NCBI GenBank assembly: GCA_900696595.1
Contig: CAADGT010000143.1
Coordinates: 62,001-126,000 of the forward strand
DNA: 64,000 bases
Direction: 5' to 3'
Source: an uncultured Chloroflexota bacterium
GTDB lineage: Bacteria; Chloroflexota; Anaerolineae; Anaerolineales; Villigracilaceae
The notes beneath the pieces were generated by a model. It worked only from the letters and a program-made list of their open reading frames with translations. It searched no databases and was not told where the DNA came from. Shown here in pieces: positions 43,428 through 52,157 of the stretch. The position numbers were made by a program, and so were the translations under genes. The stretch's first letter is position 1. Each line of letters starts with the position of its first letter.

Positions 43428-43781
43428 TCACTGAATATTTTCGAAGCGAAGGATGACGGGCGTCCCGCCGGGTTTGCCTTCGACGGAGATCGCGTCAACC
43501 TGCCAGCGATCAACCTCGTGTTCTGCGGCGTAATGCGCGGCGGCGTTGAGCATGTGTTCGCGTTTTCGCGCGGTGATCTGGTGTTCGGGGAGGAAGGTCT
43601 TCGGCGCGGTCAGCGTCTTGACCTCGACGAAGTAAAAAACTCCGTTTGCTTTTGCCACAATATCAATCTCCCCGTACGGCGTGCGGACGTTGCGCGCCAC
43701 GATCACGAAGCCGCGTTCTGCAAGCCACGCCGCGGCGGTCTCCTCGCCCCATGCGCCGATGCGTTGGTTATGCTTCATCAT
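43428..43781 (-). CDS. yraN: UPF0102 / YraN nuclease-like protein
   Basis: 117 aa (ATG at 43781 in an ATGA overlap with the GT4 stop; a second ATG at 43778 is equally possible). GxxGEExAAxxL, NVRTPYGEIDIVAKANGVFYFVEVKT is the restriction-endonuclease-like signature with E-D/E-x-K. Family role in DNA transactions unknown. Confidence 0.88.
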   Translation of the reverse strand: MMKHNQRIGAWGEETAAAWLAERGFVIVARNVRTPYGEIDIVAKANGVFYFVEVKTLTAPKTFLPEHQITARKREHMLNAAAHYAAEHEVDRWQVDAISVEGKPGGTPVILRFENIQ

Positions 43782-44980
43782 CGCAAGGACCTTTGCAGGA
43801 TTTCGCGCAGGCGAAAATACAACTTGTCTTTGCGGCGCCCCGGCTCGCGCAATAAACGCTCGTATTGTTCCAGCATCCGTTGCGCGGCGCGTTCGATGGA
43901 ATAGACCTTCGACGCCTCTCTCGCCGCGCGGCCCATCCGCTTGCGTAATTCGGAGTCGAGGCACAGGCGGGTGAGTTTTGCCGTGAAGGAGGGCGCGTCG
44001 TTCGTAGCAAGATAGCCGGTGACCCCATCCTGCACGGTATCGCCGACGCCGACGGATTCGATGCCCATCACCGGAAGCCCCGCGCCCATGGCTTCGATCA
44101 CCGACAAGGGATGAACCTCCGTGACGGAAGCGGTGGCGAAAATGTCGCACATCGAAAGATGGGCTGGCAATTCGTCGTATGGAATCCTGCCGGTCATGCG
44201 GATGCGCTTTGCGCCGTCCTTGCCCGCAACATAATCGCGGATCTCTTCCTCATATTGCTGAACCCCGCCGCCGATGATCAGCAGTTTAGCGTTCGGCACG
44301 GCTCCCGCAATCCCTGTGAAAGCGTTTATCAGGAAAGGGATATTTTTTTCGAGCGCGATACGCCCCGCATAGACGATCAGAATATCGTCCGATTTATAGC
44401 CGTACTTTTCACGCGGAGTCGGCGAAGCGTTTTGAAAACTCGCCAGGTCCACCCCGTTGGGGATGATTTCGATCTCGTTCTCCACCTTCAATTCACGCAA
44501 CACCCTGCCCATCCCGGCGGAAGGCGCGATGACCAGATCCATGGCTTTGCAGAAGGGCGGCATGTACGCCTGCAACATGCCGAGCGTGACCTCCTCCGGC
44601 ATCATGGGCAGGTAGGCTTGCGCGTACAGGTCGTAGCGCGAATGGTTGGTAAACACGATTGGAATACCCGCCGGGCGGCAGTAGCGCAGGGCAAGGCGTC
44701 CGCTCAGGAACGGGTGATGCACATGGACGATGTCCATCGTCTGCAATATTTTTTTCGCCTGGCGCGAATAGCGCATCGAAAGATAAAAGCCTGAATCCGC
44801 CAGCGGCAAACCGGGGCTGCGGATCACGTTCGTTTCGTCGTCCTTATAGTCCAGGTCGCCGAAGGTGAAGACGAAAACGTCGTGACCGGCTTTTTCAAGG
44901 AATTGCTTGTTGATCTCGACGTAGTTCGTAATGCCGCTGATATAGGGTTTGTAACTGTCAACCATCATCCCGATTCGCAT
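43778..44980 (-). CDS. Glycosyltransferase family 4
   Basis: 400 aa. N-domain DSYKPYISGITNYV and HVHHPFLSG, C-domain NGVDLASFQ, GRIALEKN and EAMGAGLPVMGIESVG with the E-x7-E motif. Resembles diacylglycerol glucosyltransferases, so it may make glycolipids; specificity uncertain. Overlaps yraN by ATGA. Confidence 0.88.
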   Translation of the reverse strand: MRIGMMVDSYKPYISGITNYVEINKQFLEKAGHDVFVFTFGDLDYKDDETNVIRSPGLPLADSGFYLSMRYSRQAKKILQTMDIVHVHHPFLSGRLALRYCRPAGIPIVFTNHSRYDLYAQAYLPMMPEEVTLGMLQAYMPPFCKAMDLVIAPSAGMGRVLRELKVENEIEIIPNGVDLASFQNASPTPREKYGYKSDDILIVYAGRIALEKNIPFLINAFTGIAGAVPNAKLLIIGGGVQQYEEEIRDYVAGKDGAKRIRMTGRIPYDELPAHLSMCDIFATASVTEVHPLSVIEAMGAGLPVMGIESVGVGDTVQDGVTGYLATNDAPSFTAKLTRLCLDSELRKRMGRAAREASKVYSIERAAQRMLEQYERLLREPGRRKDKLYFRLREILQRSLR

Positions 44981-45020
44981 GGGACGATGCTACGTCATGC
45001 GCGGACGATTGTCAAGGTAA

Positions 45021-45051
45021 AGTAGAACAAGCCTACAGGCTTGCTCTACGC
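45021..45051. repeat. Short family B-like palindrome
   Basis: AGAACAAGCCTACAGGCTTGCTCT: AGCAAGCC-like arms around TACA. Lies before the RodZ-like gene. Confidence 0.55.
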
Positions 45052-45060
45052 GCGTCGGGG

Positions 45061-45066
45061 TAAAAT
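45061..45066 (+). promoter_or_regulatory. -10-like box of the RodZ-like gene, leaderless type
   Basis: TAAAAT followed by 6 nt (AGCGTC) and the ATG at 45073. Confidence 0.5.
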
Positions 45067-45072
45067 AGCGTC

Positions 45073-46614
45073 ATGCCTGAAACCATCGGTCAGCGACTCA
45101 AGCGCGAACGCGAGTCGCGTTACATTTCCCTTGAAAAGGCGGCGGAGGAGACGCGCATCCGCCGCGTATTTTTGCAGGCGCTCGAAGCGGACGATTTCTC
45201 GGTCATGCCGTCGGCGGCGCAGGGGCGCGGATTTTTACGCAACTATGCGGAATATCTCGAACTCGACATTGACGAAATGATCGCGGAAATTCAGCGCAAC
45301 CCGCTCCCGCCTGCGGAAGTAAGCGGACCGCTCCCGCAGGTGAACCTTGCGGAGACGGAACTCCCGCCGTTGACCGACTCGACGGATGAAAAGCCGAAGC
45401 CTCGTTTCCTAAGCCGGTTGTTGAATCGCAAGTTCCAAGCGGAGTCCGCGCCGGAAGCGGATTCGCAGGATCAAGCCGGGACGGAGATTCCAGCCGATGG
45501 GGAGGGTCAGGCTGAAGTTGGGGAAGAGGCGAAGCAAGGCTTGTGGGGTCGAATCCGTTCGCAGTTCAGGATCAAGGTTGATGGAGGAGATTCGGCTGAG
45601 GCGTTTGTCGTTCCCAAAGAAGAGAAAGCCGAATCGCAACAACCCGCCGCGCCGCTATTGCCTGCGGATGCGATCATGGCGGAGATCGGCGCGAAACTGC
45701 GCGAACGGCGCGAGACGATCAGCCTGACGGTCGCGGAGGTGGAACGGCATACGCATTTGCGCGCGGTTTTCGTGAAGGCGTTGGAGGAGGGCGCGTTCGA
45801 GAAACTTCCTTCGACGGTGCAGACGCGGGGGATGCTTTCGAATTATGCGAACTTTTTGGGGCTGGACGCGGACGAGGTTCTGTTGCGTTACGCGGACGCG
45901 TTGCAGGCGCGGCGGCACGAGAAATATACCGAGACGCCGCGCGAGAAAATCCAGACGCAGGTCACGCCCGTCATCCCGCTCCTGCGAACGTTCATCGCCG
46001 GGGATTTGGTCTTCGGTTTGTTGACGATCGCGGCATTGATCGCGCTGGCGATCTGGGGCGTGGCGCGCGTTGTCAATTCGCAAGGAGAGGAGGCGCAACC
46101 GACTGCGCCTTCGATCGCGGATGTATTGGCGAACCCACCCGAGACCGCTTCCATCGAGGCGACATCTGACGCAATTAGCGAAACGCCCGCCGCCAGTCCG
46201 ATTCCCGGGCTCGAAGGGTTCACGACTCCTGAAACGTCGCTGTCGCCTTCGGGCGCGAATGTGGTCGTGAGTGTCTTTGCGGTGGAGCGCGTTTTCGTGA
46301 GAATTTCAGCGGACGGGAAAACCGCATTCGAAGGGCGCATGGCTCCGCGCGAGACGAAAGTCATCGAGGCTGAAAATCAAATTTCGATTTTGACCGGCGA
46401 CGGCTCCGCGTTGCGCATTACCTATAATGGGACGGATTTGGGTTTGATGGGCGGGCCCGGCGAGGTGGTCAGCCGGGTGTATTCGGTTGCGGGCGTGGCG
46501 ACTCCCACCGCGACGATCCCGCCGACGGCGACGAATACGCCGTTGACGACCGCCACCGCTTCGCCGACCGCCACGCCTACGGCGACAGCGACAGCGACGG
46601 AGATGATCCCTTAG
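45073..46614 (+). CDS. RodZ-like double helix-turn-helix membrane protein
   Basis: 513 aa. Two HTH_25-type domains (about 5-75 and 200-270) with the pattern GxxLKxxRExxxISLEKAAEETxI...RxFLxNYAxxLxLDxxEM; acidic linker with QDQAG; one membrane helix near 311-333; DUF4115-like part about 397-470 (VFVRISADGKTAFEGRMAPRETKVI); a Thr/Pro/Ala tail. RodZ normally has one HTH and links MreB to wall growth; duplication here is unusual. The TAG stop is within repeat copy 4. Confidence 0.85.
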   Translation: MPETIGQRLKRERESRYISLEKAAEETRIRRVFLQALEADDFSVMPSAAQGRGFLRNYAEYLELDIDEMIAEIQRNPLPPAEVSGPLPQVNLAETELPPLTDSTDEKPKPRFLSRLLNRKFQAESAPEADSQDQAGTEIPADGEGQAEVGEEAKQGLWGRIRSQFRIKVDGGDSAEAFVVPKEEKAESQQPAAPLLPADAIMAEIGAKLRERRETISLTVAEVERHTHLRAVFVKALEEGAFEKLPSTVQTRGMLSNYANFLGLDADEVLLRYADALQARRHEKYTETPREKIQTQVTPVIPLLRTFIAGDLVFGLLTIAALIALAIWGVARVVNSQGEEAQPTAPSIADVLANPPETASIEATSDAISETPAASPIPGLEGFTTPETSLSPSGANVVVSVFAVERVFVRISADGKTAFEGRMAPRETKVIEAENQISILTGDGSALRITYNGTDLGLMGGPGEVVSRVYSVAGVATPTATIPPTATNTPLTTATASPTATPTATATATEMIP

Positions 46615-46746
46615 AGAGTGTTTCTTAAGTACACGGATTGGACGGATTACACGGACAAACACGGATTTTTCATTTGTTTTTTCCTTGAGAATCCGTGAAA
46701 TCCGCGTAATCCGCGTCCAAAAAAGGGTTTATGAAACGCTCTCTTA
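46612..46746. repeat. Dispersed palindrome family A, copy 4, with terminal inverted repeats
   Basis: Left TTAGAGAGTGTTTCTTAAG, right GAAACGCTCTCTTA; inside ACACGGATT and CGCGGATT-type words invert. Its left end is the inverted right end of copy 3. It provides the TAG stop of the RodZ-like gene. Confidence 0.8.
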
Positions 46747-46795
46747 GCGCGCAAAGAGTCTAGGGAGAAGGCGCTTGTTTATGCGGCAGGGAAGT

Positions 46796-47314
46796 TTATT
46801 GCAGATGCGAGTTGAACAGGTTTCGGAAATCGTCCGCCGAGACAAACCCGACCAGTTTTTTCAAGACGTTGCCATCGGCGTCCAGCAAATAGAATTCGGG
46901 CTGGAATGCGAATCCCAGCGTTCGTTGAAAAGTCTGCGTGTCCGGGTCGTCCGCGTCGAGGTAACTGAATTTGACCCTGCCGTAATATTCCGCTTCGAGC
47001 CCATGAACCATGGGCGCCATGGATCGGCAGGTCGCTCAGGTGAAGCGGAAGAATTCAACCAGTTGCAGACCGCCCGAAGCGAGGTTGACGGCGGCCGGGT
47101 CGCTGGCTTCGAGCGCGTCGCCGCGCGATGTGACCGCAGGTTGAACGGACGGCGCTGCTGTAAGCGCGGGGGATTCTGCGTTTGGCGGCTCGGTCACGAT
47201 CGGAACGTCGGACGCGGGGGCCGATTCAGCCGGGGCGCAGGAAACTGCCAGAAGGACAGCGACCAAGCCCAGGGCGAGTCCCGATGCGCGAAGCGTTATC
47301 TTTTTTAGAATCAT
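46796..47314 (-). CDS. Candidate selenocysteine-containing thioredoxin-like lipoprotein (TGA at the first redox position)
   Basis: One frame of 172 codons runs from the ATG at 47314 (AAAGGAG site) to the stop at 46796, except for an internal TGA at codon 93 (47038-47036). Upstream is a signal peptide with lipobox Cys26 (AVSC), then a Pro/Ala/Ser linker. The thioredoxin domain reads VEFFRFT-[TGA]-ATCRSMAPMV, so TGA replaces the first cysteine of the CxxC redox pair (U93-A-T-C96). The fold continues to RVKFSYLDADDPD and FQPEFYLLDADGNVL. A SECIS-like hairpin follows. The alternative is a nonsense mutation; SelB/SelC cannot be checked here. Confidence 0.72.
46999..47015 (-). ncRNA. SECIS-like hairpin downstream of the TGA codon
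   Basis: On the minus strand GCCCATG (47015-47009), loop GTT (47008-47006), CATGGGC (47005-46999): a perfect 7-bp stem. The apical loop begins with G and lies 28-30 nt after the TGA, within the distance known for bacterial SECIS elements. Confidence 0.55.
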
Positions 47315-47374
47315 ACTCTCTCCTTTTTCGTTTGATGTCGGGCCGGGCAAAATTCTTACAGCGCCGCGCAAACT

Positions 47375-49414
47375 TCAGTCCTCTTCTCCGCTCAACAACT
47401 TGATGCGCTCCCAGGGTTTCAGGCTTTCGTCCTCCGCCAGCAGGCTTTTGAGTTCGTAGAGTTCGTCGCGCAATGCCGCCGCTTTTTCAAACTCGAGATT
47501 TTTGGCGGCGTCCTTCATCTGCGTTTCCATTTCGCGCATGATCTGGCGCAGTTCGTTGCGCGGCAGGTCGCCCCGCTCCTTGGTTTTATATTCGCCCTTC
47601 GCCTCGCCCACCGCCATGGAAGCCACTTCCTCGGTCAGGTCGTGGATCGCCTTGGTGATGCTGAACGGGACGATGCCGTTCTCTTCGTTATATTTGATCT
47701 GCTTTGCGCGGCGGCGGTTGGTTTCGTCAATCGCGCGTTTCATCGAGTCTGTCATGCGGTCGGCGTACATGATGACGCGCCCGTTCACGTTGCGCGCCGC
47801 GCGCCCGATGGTTTGAATCAGCGCCGTGTCGGAGCGCAGAAAGCCTTCCTTGTCCGCGTCTAAAATTGCGACCAGCGAAACCTCCGGCAGGTCCAGCCCT
47901 TCGCGCAAGAGGTTGATTCCCACCAGCACGTCAAACTTGCCGAGCCGCAGGTCGCGCAGGATGCTGACGCGCTCCAGCGTTTCCACTTCCGAGTGCAGGT
48001 AATTGACTTTGATCCCCAACTCTTTCATGTATTTCGTCAAATCCTCCGCCATGCGTTTGGTGAGAGTCGTGACGAGGATTCTCTCGCCTCTTTCCACCCG
48101 TTGCCCGATCTCTCCGACCAGATCATCCACCTGCCCCTTGACCGGGCGAACCACGACCTCGGGGTCCACCAACCCCGTCGGTCGGATGATTTGCTCGACG
48201 ACCTGTTGGGCGTTTTTTGTTTCATATTCCGCCGGAGTCGCGGAGGTGTAAATTGTCGAACCCATCACCCCTTCAAACTCATCGAACTTGAGCGGGCGGT
48301 TATCCAGCGCGGAGGGCAGGCGGAATCCGTATTCGACCAGCGTTTCCTTGCGGGAGCGGTCGCCGTTGTACATGCCGCGAATCTGCGGCACGGTCATGTG
48401 ACTCTCGTCAATGATCAGCAGGTAGTCGCTCGGCAGAAAGTCAATCAGCGTCCAGGGATGCGTGCCGGGGGCGCGCCCGTCCAGGTGGCGCGAGTAGTTT
48501 TCGATGCCGGAACAGTAGCCGACTTCCTTCAGCATTTCCAGGTCGTAGCGCGTGCGTTGTTCGATGCGCTGGGCTTCGAGGAATTTTCCCTCGCTCTTAT
48601 ACAACGCCAGCCGTTCCTCCAACTCCGCTTCAATTGCTTTGATGGATTCTTTCAAGCGGTCGGCGTCGGTCAAGAATTGTTTGGCGGGGTAAATGGAAAC
48701 TTCCTGCGGCTCGTCGAAAATTTCGCCGGTCAGCGGGCTGAACTGCATGATGCGCTCGACCTCGTCGCCGAAGAATGCGATCTTGAAACCTTTCTTATCC
48801 TCATAAGCCGGGACGATCTCCAGCGTGTCGCCGCGCACGCGGAAGGTTCCCGGGCGCAGTTCCATGTCGTTGCGCTGATACTGGCTTTCGATCAACTGTC
48901 TCAGCAGGGCGTTGCGCCTGTAAATCTCGCCGACCTTGAGAGTCACCGTCCCCTTGCCGAATTCCTCCGGCGAGCCAAGCCCGTAGATGCACGAAACCGA
49001 AGCGACGATGATCACATCCCGCCGCGAGATGAGCGCCGTCGTGGCCGCAAGGCGCATCCGCTCGATCTCTTCGTTGATCTGCGTTTCCTTCTCGATGAAC
49101 AGGTCATGGCGCGGAACGTACGCCTCCGGCTGGTAGTAATCGTAGTACGAAACAAAATACGACACGGCGTTTTCAGGGAAGAAATCGCGGAACTCGGCGT
49201 ATAACTGCGCCGCCAGCGTTTTGTTGTGCGCCATAATCAGCGCGGGCTTTTGCAATTCCTGGATGACCGAGGCGATGGTATAGGTCTTTCCGGTTCCAGT
49301 AGCCCCCAGCAAGACCTGATGCTTAAGCCCTTTATTCACGCCATCCACAAGGGAACGGATGGCTTCGGGCTGATCGCCCATCGGTTGAAACGGCGCTTGA
49401 AGTTTAAATTCCAT
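47375..49414 (-). CDS. uvrB: UvrABC system protein B
   Basis: 679 aa. P-loop GATGTGKT at 37-44, beta-hairpin region with [16 protein letters not shown] box [10 protein letters not shown], helicase motif VI-like QTIGRAARN and the C-terminal UVR domain ([26 protein letters not shown]). Second subunit of nucleotide excision repair. A weak TAAAAT lies 17 nt before the ATG. Confidence 0.96.
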   Translation of the reverse strand: MEFKLQAPFQPMGDQPEAIRSLVDGVNKGLKHQVLLGATGTGKTYTIASVIQELQKPALIMAHNKTLAAQLYAEFRDFFPENAVSYFVSYYDYYQPEAYVPRHDLFIEKETQINEEIERMRLAATTALISRRDVIIVASVSCIYGLGSPEEFGKGTVTLKVGEIYRRNALLRQLIESQYQRNDMELRPGTFRVRGDTLEIVPAYEDKKGFKIAFFGDEVERIMQFSPLTGEIFDEPQEVSIYPAKQFLTDADRLKESIKAIEAELEERLALYKSEGKFLEAQRIEQRTRYDLEMLKEVGYCSGIENYSRHLDGRAPGTHPWTLIDFLPSDYLLIIDESHMTVPQIRGMYNGDRSRKETLVEYGFRLPSALDNRPLKFDEFEGVMGSTIYTSATPAEYETKNAQQVVEQIIRPTGLVDPEVVVRPVKGQVDDLVGEIGQRVERGERILVTTLTKRMAEDLTKYMKELGIKVNYLHSEVETLERVSILRDLRLGKFDVLVGINLLREGLDLPEVSLVAILDADKEGFLRSDTALIQTIGRAARNVNGRVIMYADRMTDSMKRAIDETNRRRAKQIKYNEENGIVPFSITKAIHDLTEEVASMAVGEAKGEYKTKERGDLPRNELRQIMREMETQMKDAAKNLEFEKAAALRDELYELKSLLAEDESLKPWERIKLLSGEED

Positions 49415-49632
49415 GAGGTTATCTTTTCCAATTTTAGGAACGTGTGTTCTATTTTACACCAACAAAGTCAAGGCGTGGGAAATCATGCGACCTCTCCCGG
49501 CTTTCGATGCAAAATTACGCCCAGCGGAGTCGAAAGTCTCCCAACTTTCGATGCAAAATCTGGAGATTTTGCAGCCCGAGGAACAGTCTGGAAAGAGGCG
49601 CGCAAATTTGTCGAGGGTATAATCACGCCGAC
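49415..49632. other. Gap before the membrane protein with hairpin unit
   Basis: GATGCAAAATCTGGAGATTTTGCAGCCC (a self-complementary GCAAAATCT...AGATTTTGC, about 49553-49572), plus GGCTTTCGATGCAAAATT and AACTTTCGATGCAAAATC direct repeats. TATAAT at 49618-49623 lies 9 nt before the ATG. No ORF supported. Confidence 0.55.
49618..49623 (+). promoter_or_regulatory. -10 box of the large membrane protein gene, leaderless type
   Basis: TATAAT followed by 9 nt (CACGCCGAC) and the ATG at 49633. No Shine-Dalgarno. Confidence 0.55.
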
Positions 49633-51693
49633 ATGAAAAACATTCGCGCGCGATTTCAAAACATCGTCATCAAGGAAAATCTCACGCCGCTGGCCTTCCT
49701 GTTGGTCGCTATTTTCGGCTTTGGTTTGCTCGCCAACCGGCTGGGGTTTTATCAGGACGATTGGCCCTATGTATTTTACGCCTTCAACAAAGGCATCCCC
49801 AGCCTGACGATCGAGATGTATTACGACAGCCGCCCGAACGCGGCCTGGCTTTACATCAGCCTGTTTCGATTGCTGGGTTTCAACCCGCTGGCATGGCATA
49901 TCGCGGCGCTGATGGCGCGCTGGCTGACGGCGACAACCGTGTGGTATTTCCTTAAACTTCTGTGGCCCTCGCGCCGGCGCGAAGTTGCATTTGCGGCTTT
50001 CATTTTTCTGGTTCACCCGTTTTTTCTGATTCAATCGTACGCCGTCAACGCCATGCTGTATTGGAGCGGATTCCTTTTCTTTGCCCTCAGCCTCTACCTC
50101 ATGGCCCGCGCCGTCACAACGGATCGCTATCGCATCCCATTGACCGCGGCGGCAGTCCTGCTCGAAGGGCTGCATCTGTTCACCGCCGAATACTTTGTCG
50201 GCATGACGCTCATCCGCCCGCTGATCTTATATTGGCTGTTGAGCGAAAAGGTCGGGGAAATTCGCGCGCGCGTATCGAAAACGCTTTTGAACTGGCTGCC
50301 CTATCTGGCCGCGCTCGCCGCCTATATCATCTGGCGCATGTTCCTGTACATTCCGCCGCCCATCGGCGACCGCAACTCGCCGAAAATCCTCTTTGCCCTG
50401 CTCGAAAACCCGCTCGAAACCGGCTGGCTTCTCATCCGCACAGCGTTACAGGATTCGATCATCGTCATCTTCACAAGCTGGCAGCGCGCCCTGACCCCGG
50501 AATTATTTTCATTCGCTACGATCTTCAATTCCTTCGTCCTTTTTGTCGGCGCGCTGGCGTTTCTCGCCACATTCCTCCACCTGACAAAAACCCATAACGC
50601 CGAAACGTCCGCCGAAAAACGCTGGCTCGTCTCCCCGCTGACCCTGGGCTTGCTCATCGTCCTCCTCGGCATGGCTCCACTCTGGATCATCGGTCAGGAC
50701 ATCGTCACGCACAAGAACGAATTTGCCGGGTCGCGCTTCGGCATTGGGGCGACTCTGGGAGCGTCGCTGATCTTCGCGGTCATCGTCGAAAACATGATTG
50801 ACAACGCCAGGAAGAAAATCGCCGCGATCGCGCTGTGCGTCGCCCTCGCCGTCGGTATGCACCTGACCCTCGAAAGGGAGTTCGCCTATTCGTGGGAAAA
50901 GCAGGAACGCCTCGCCCGCGAATTGCTCTGGCGCGCGCCCGCGCTCGAACCCGGAACCGCCAGCGTCACAGATGAGGAAATCCTCGGTTTTATGGGAAGT
51001 TATTCGGTCGCGTATTCGCTCATCACAACCTACCAGCCCGGCGATATTTCCGAACCGCCCTACTGGTATTTTCCGTTCTATTACACCAACCCAAACACGG
51101 ACGACTTCCTCGCCGGGATTCCGCTCGAAGGCAGTAAACTGACGATGGACTTCAAAGGCGACAGCCGGAAAATGATCCTGCTCTCGTTCAACCCTGAGAT
51201 GCAGAGATGCCTGTGGATTCTCCAACCCCAGGATGCAAACCTGCGCCTCGTCAGCGACGACATGCGCCGCCTCTCCGCCGGGTCAGACATCGCCCTGATC
51301 AAACCAGTCGAAGGCGAATCCCCGACTCCGCCCGAAGAGATTTACGGCAAAACCAACACGCAAACCTGGTGCTACTACTTTGAACAAGCCGACCTCGCCC
51401 GACAATATCAGGAATGGGATGAAATCGTCCGCCTGTGGAACGAAGCCGAAGCGAACAGCGAACGCCCCGACAACGGCTTCGAATACATCCCCTTCATCGA
51501 AGGCTTTGGTCAAACCGGGGATTGGGATAAAGTAAAGGAAATGACCAAATTCGCAAACCGCGTCACGGCGGGGCTGGAACCCAGCCTGTGCGGCGCGTTG
51601 AATCGGCTGGCAGAATCCGCTCCGGCGACGGATAAAAAGGAAGCGGCGCTAAACGGATTAAAAGAAAATCTAAACTGCGAGGCATACCAATAA
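49633..51693 (+). CDS. Large multi-pass membrane protein, glycosyltransferase-like
   Basis: 686 aa with about 12 hydrophobic segments. YQDDWPYVFYAFNKG near the start places an acidic pair in the first extracytoplasmic loop as in GT-C enzymes; a C-terminal soluble part (about 470-686) is mixed alpha/beta. Family not certain. The in-frame extension to 49444 is repeat DNA and was rejected. Confidence 0.72.
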   Translation: MKNIRARFQNIVIKENLTPLAFLLVAIFGFGLLANRLGFYQDDWPYVFYAFNKGIPSLTIEMYYDSRPNAAWLYISLFRLLGFNPLAWHIAALMARWLTATTVWYFLKLLWPSRRREVAFAAFIFLVHPFFLIQSYAVNAMLYWSGFLFFALSLYLMARAVTTDRYRIPLTAAAVLLEGLHLFTAEYFVGMTLIRPLILYWLLSEKVGEIRARVSKTLLNWLPYLAALAAYIIWRMFLYIPPPIGDRNSPKILFALLENPLETGWLLIRTALQDSIIVIFTSWQRALTPELFSFATIFNSFVLFVGALAFLATFLHLTKTHNAETSAEKRWLVSPLTLGLLIVLLGMAPLWIIGQDIVTHKNEFAGSRFGIGATLGASLIFAVIVENMIDNARKKIAAIALCVALAVGMHLTLEREFAYSWEKQERLARELLWRAPALEPGTASVTDEEILGFMGSYSVAYSLITTYQPGDISEPPYWYFPFYYTNPNTDDFLAGIPLEGSKLTMDFKGDSRKMILLSFNPEMQRCLWILQPQDANLRLVSDDMRRLSAGSDIALIKPVEGESPTPPEEIYGKTNTQTWCYYFEQADLARQYQEWDEIVRLWNEAEANSERPDNGFEYIPFIEGFGQTGDWDKVKEMTKFANRVTAGLEPSLCGALNRLAESAPATDKKEAALNGLKENLNCEAYQ

Positions 51694-51695
51694 AC

Positions 51696-52139
51696 ATGTC
51701 CGCCAAACCGCTCACCCTTGAACAACAAAACTGGCTGAAGGCAAATGCAACTCTGCCTGCAATTTCTCTCTTCGTCCTGCTGACTATTCTCTGCGGGATG
51801 TTTGCGTGTCTTTTCACCGGCTTGCGTGAAAATCTCCCCTTCATAATCTTCCTCGCCGTCAGCGGGCTGTTGATGCTGGCCGTCCTCGCGGCAACAAGCT
51901 TGCATATTTACAACAACCTCATGGATCTACGCAGCGGCACAGCCCAGGTCCTTGAGGCGCGGCTTGCGCACAAACGCCACACCTCCCGATCGCCAAAAAC
52001 ATTCTATGCTGAATTCGAAGGGATTGGTTCTGTCATCATCATGGGCGATGTCTATGAAACGCTTGAAGAAGGAAAAATATACCGCGTGGCATACAGCCCA
52101 AAAACGCGGCGCGGATGGGAAATAGACGCGCTCCCCTGA
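51696..52139 (+). CDS. Small membrane protein of unknown function
   Basis: 147 aa. Two hydrophobic segments (about 20-42 and 46-70) then a soluble beta-rich part with AEFEGIGSVIIMGDVYETLEEGKIYRVAYSPKTRRGWEID. Starts 2 nt after the previous stop, so cotranscribed. Not recognised. Confidence 0.7.
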   Translation: MSAKPLTLEQQNWLKANATLPAISLFVLLTILCGMFACLFTGLRENLPFIIFLAVSGLLMLAVLAATSLHIYNNLMDLRSGTAQVLEARLAHKRHTSRSPKTFYAEFEGIGSVIIMGDVYETLEEGKIYRVAYSPKTRRGWEIDALP

Positions 52140-52157
52140 AAAAAATTCATCCGCTTG

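Noticed and set aside
46796-47020. Short separate ORF starting at ATG 47020 as an independent gene
   Set aside because: It is in the same frame as the upstream lipoprotein and would begin in the middle of a thioredoxin fold. One gene with TGA fits better.
49444-49632. Upstream extension of the large membrane protein ORF
   Set aside because: Repeat DNA without ribosome site; TATAAT lies directly before the ATG at 49633.
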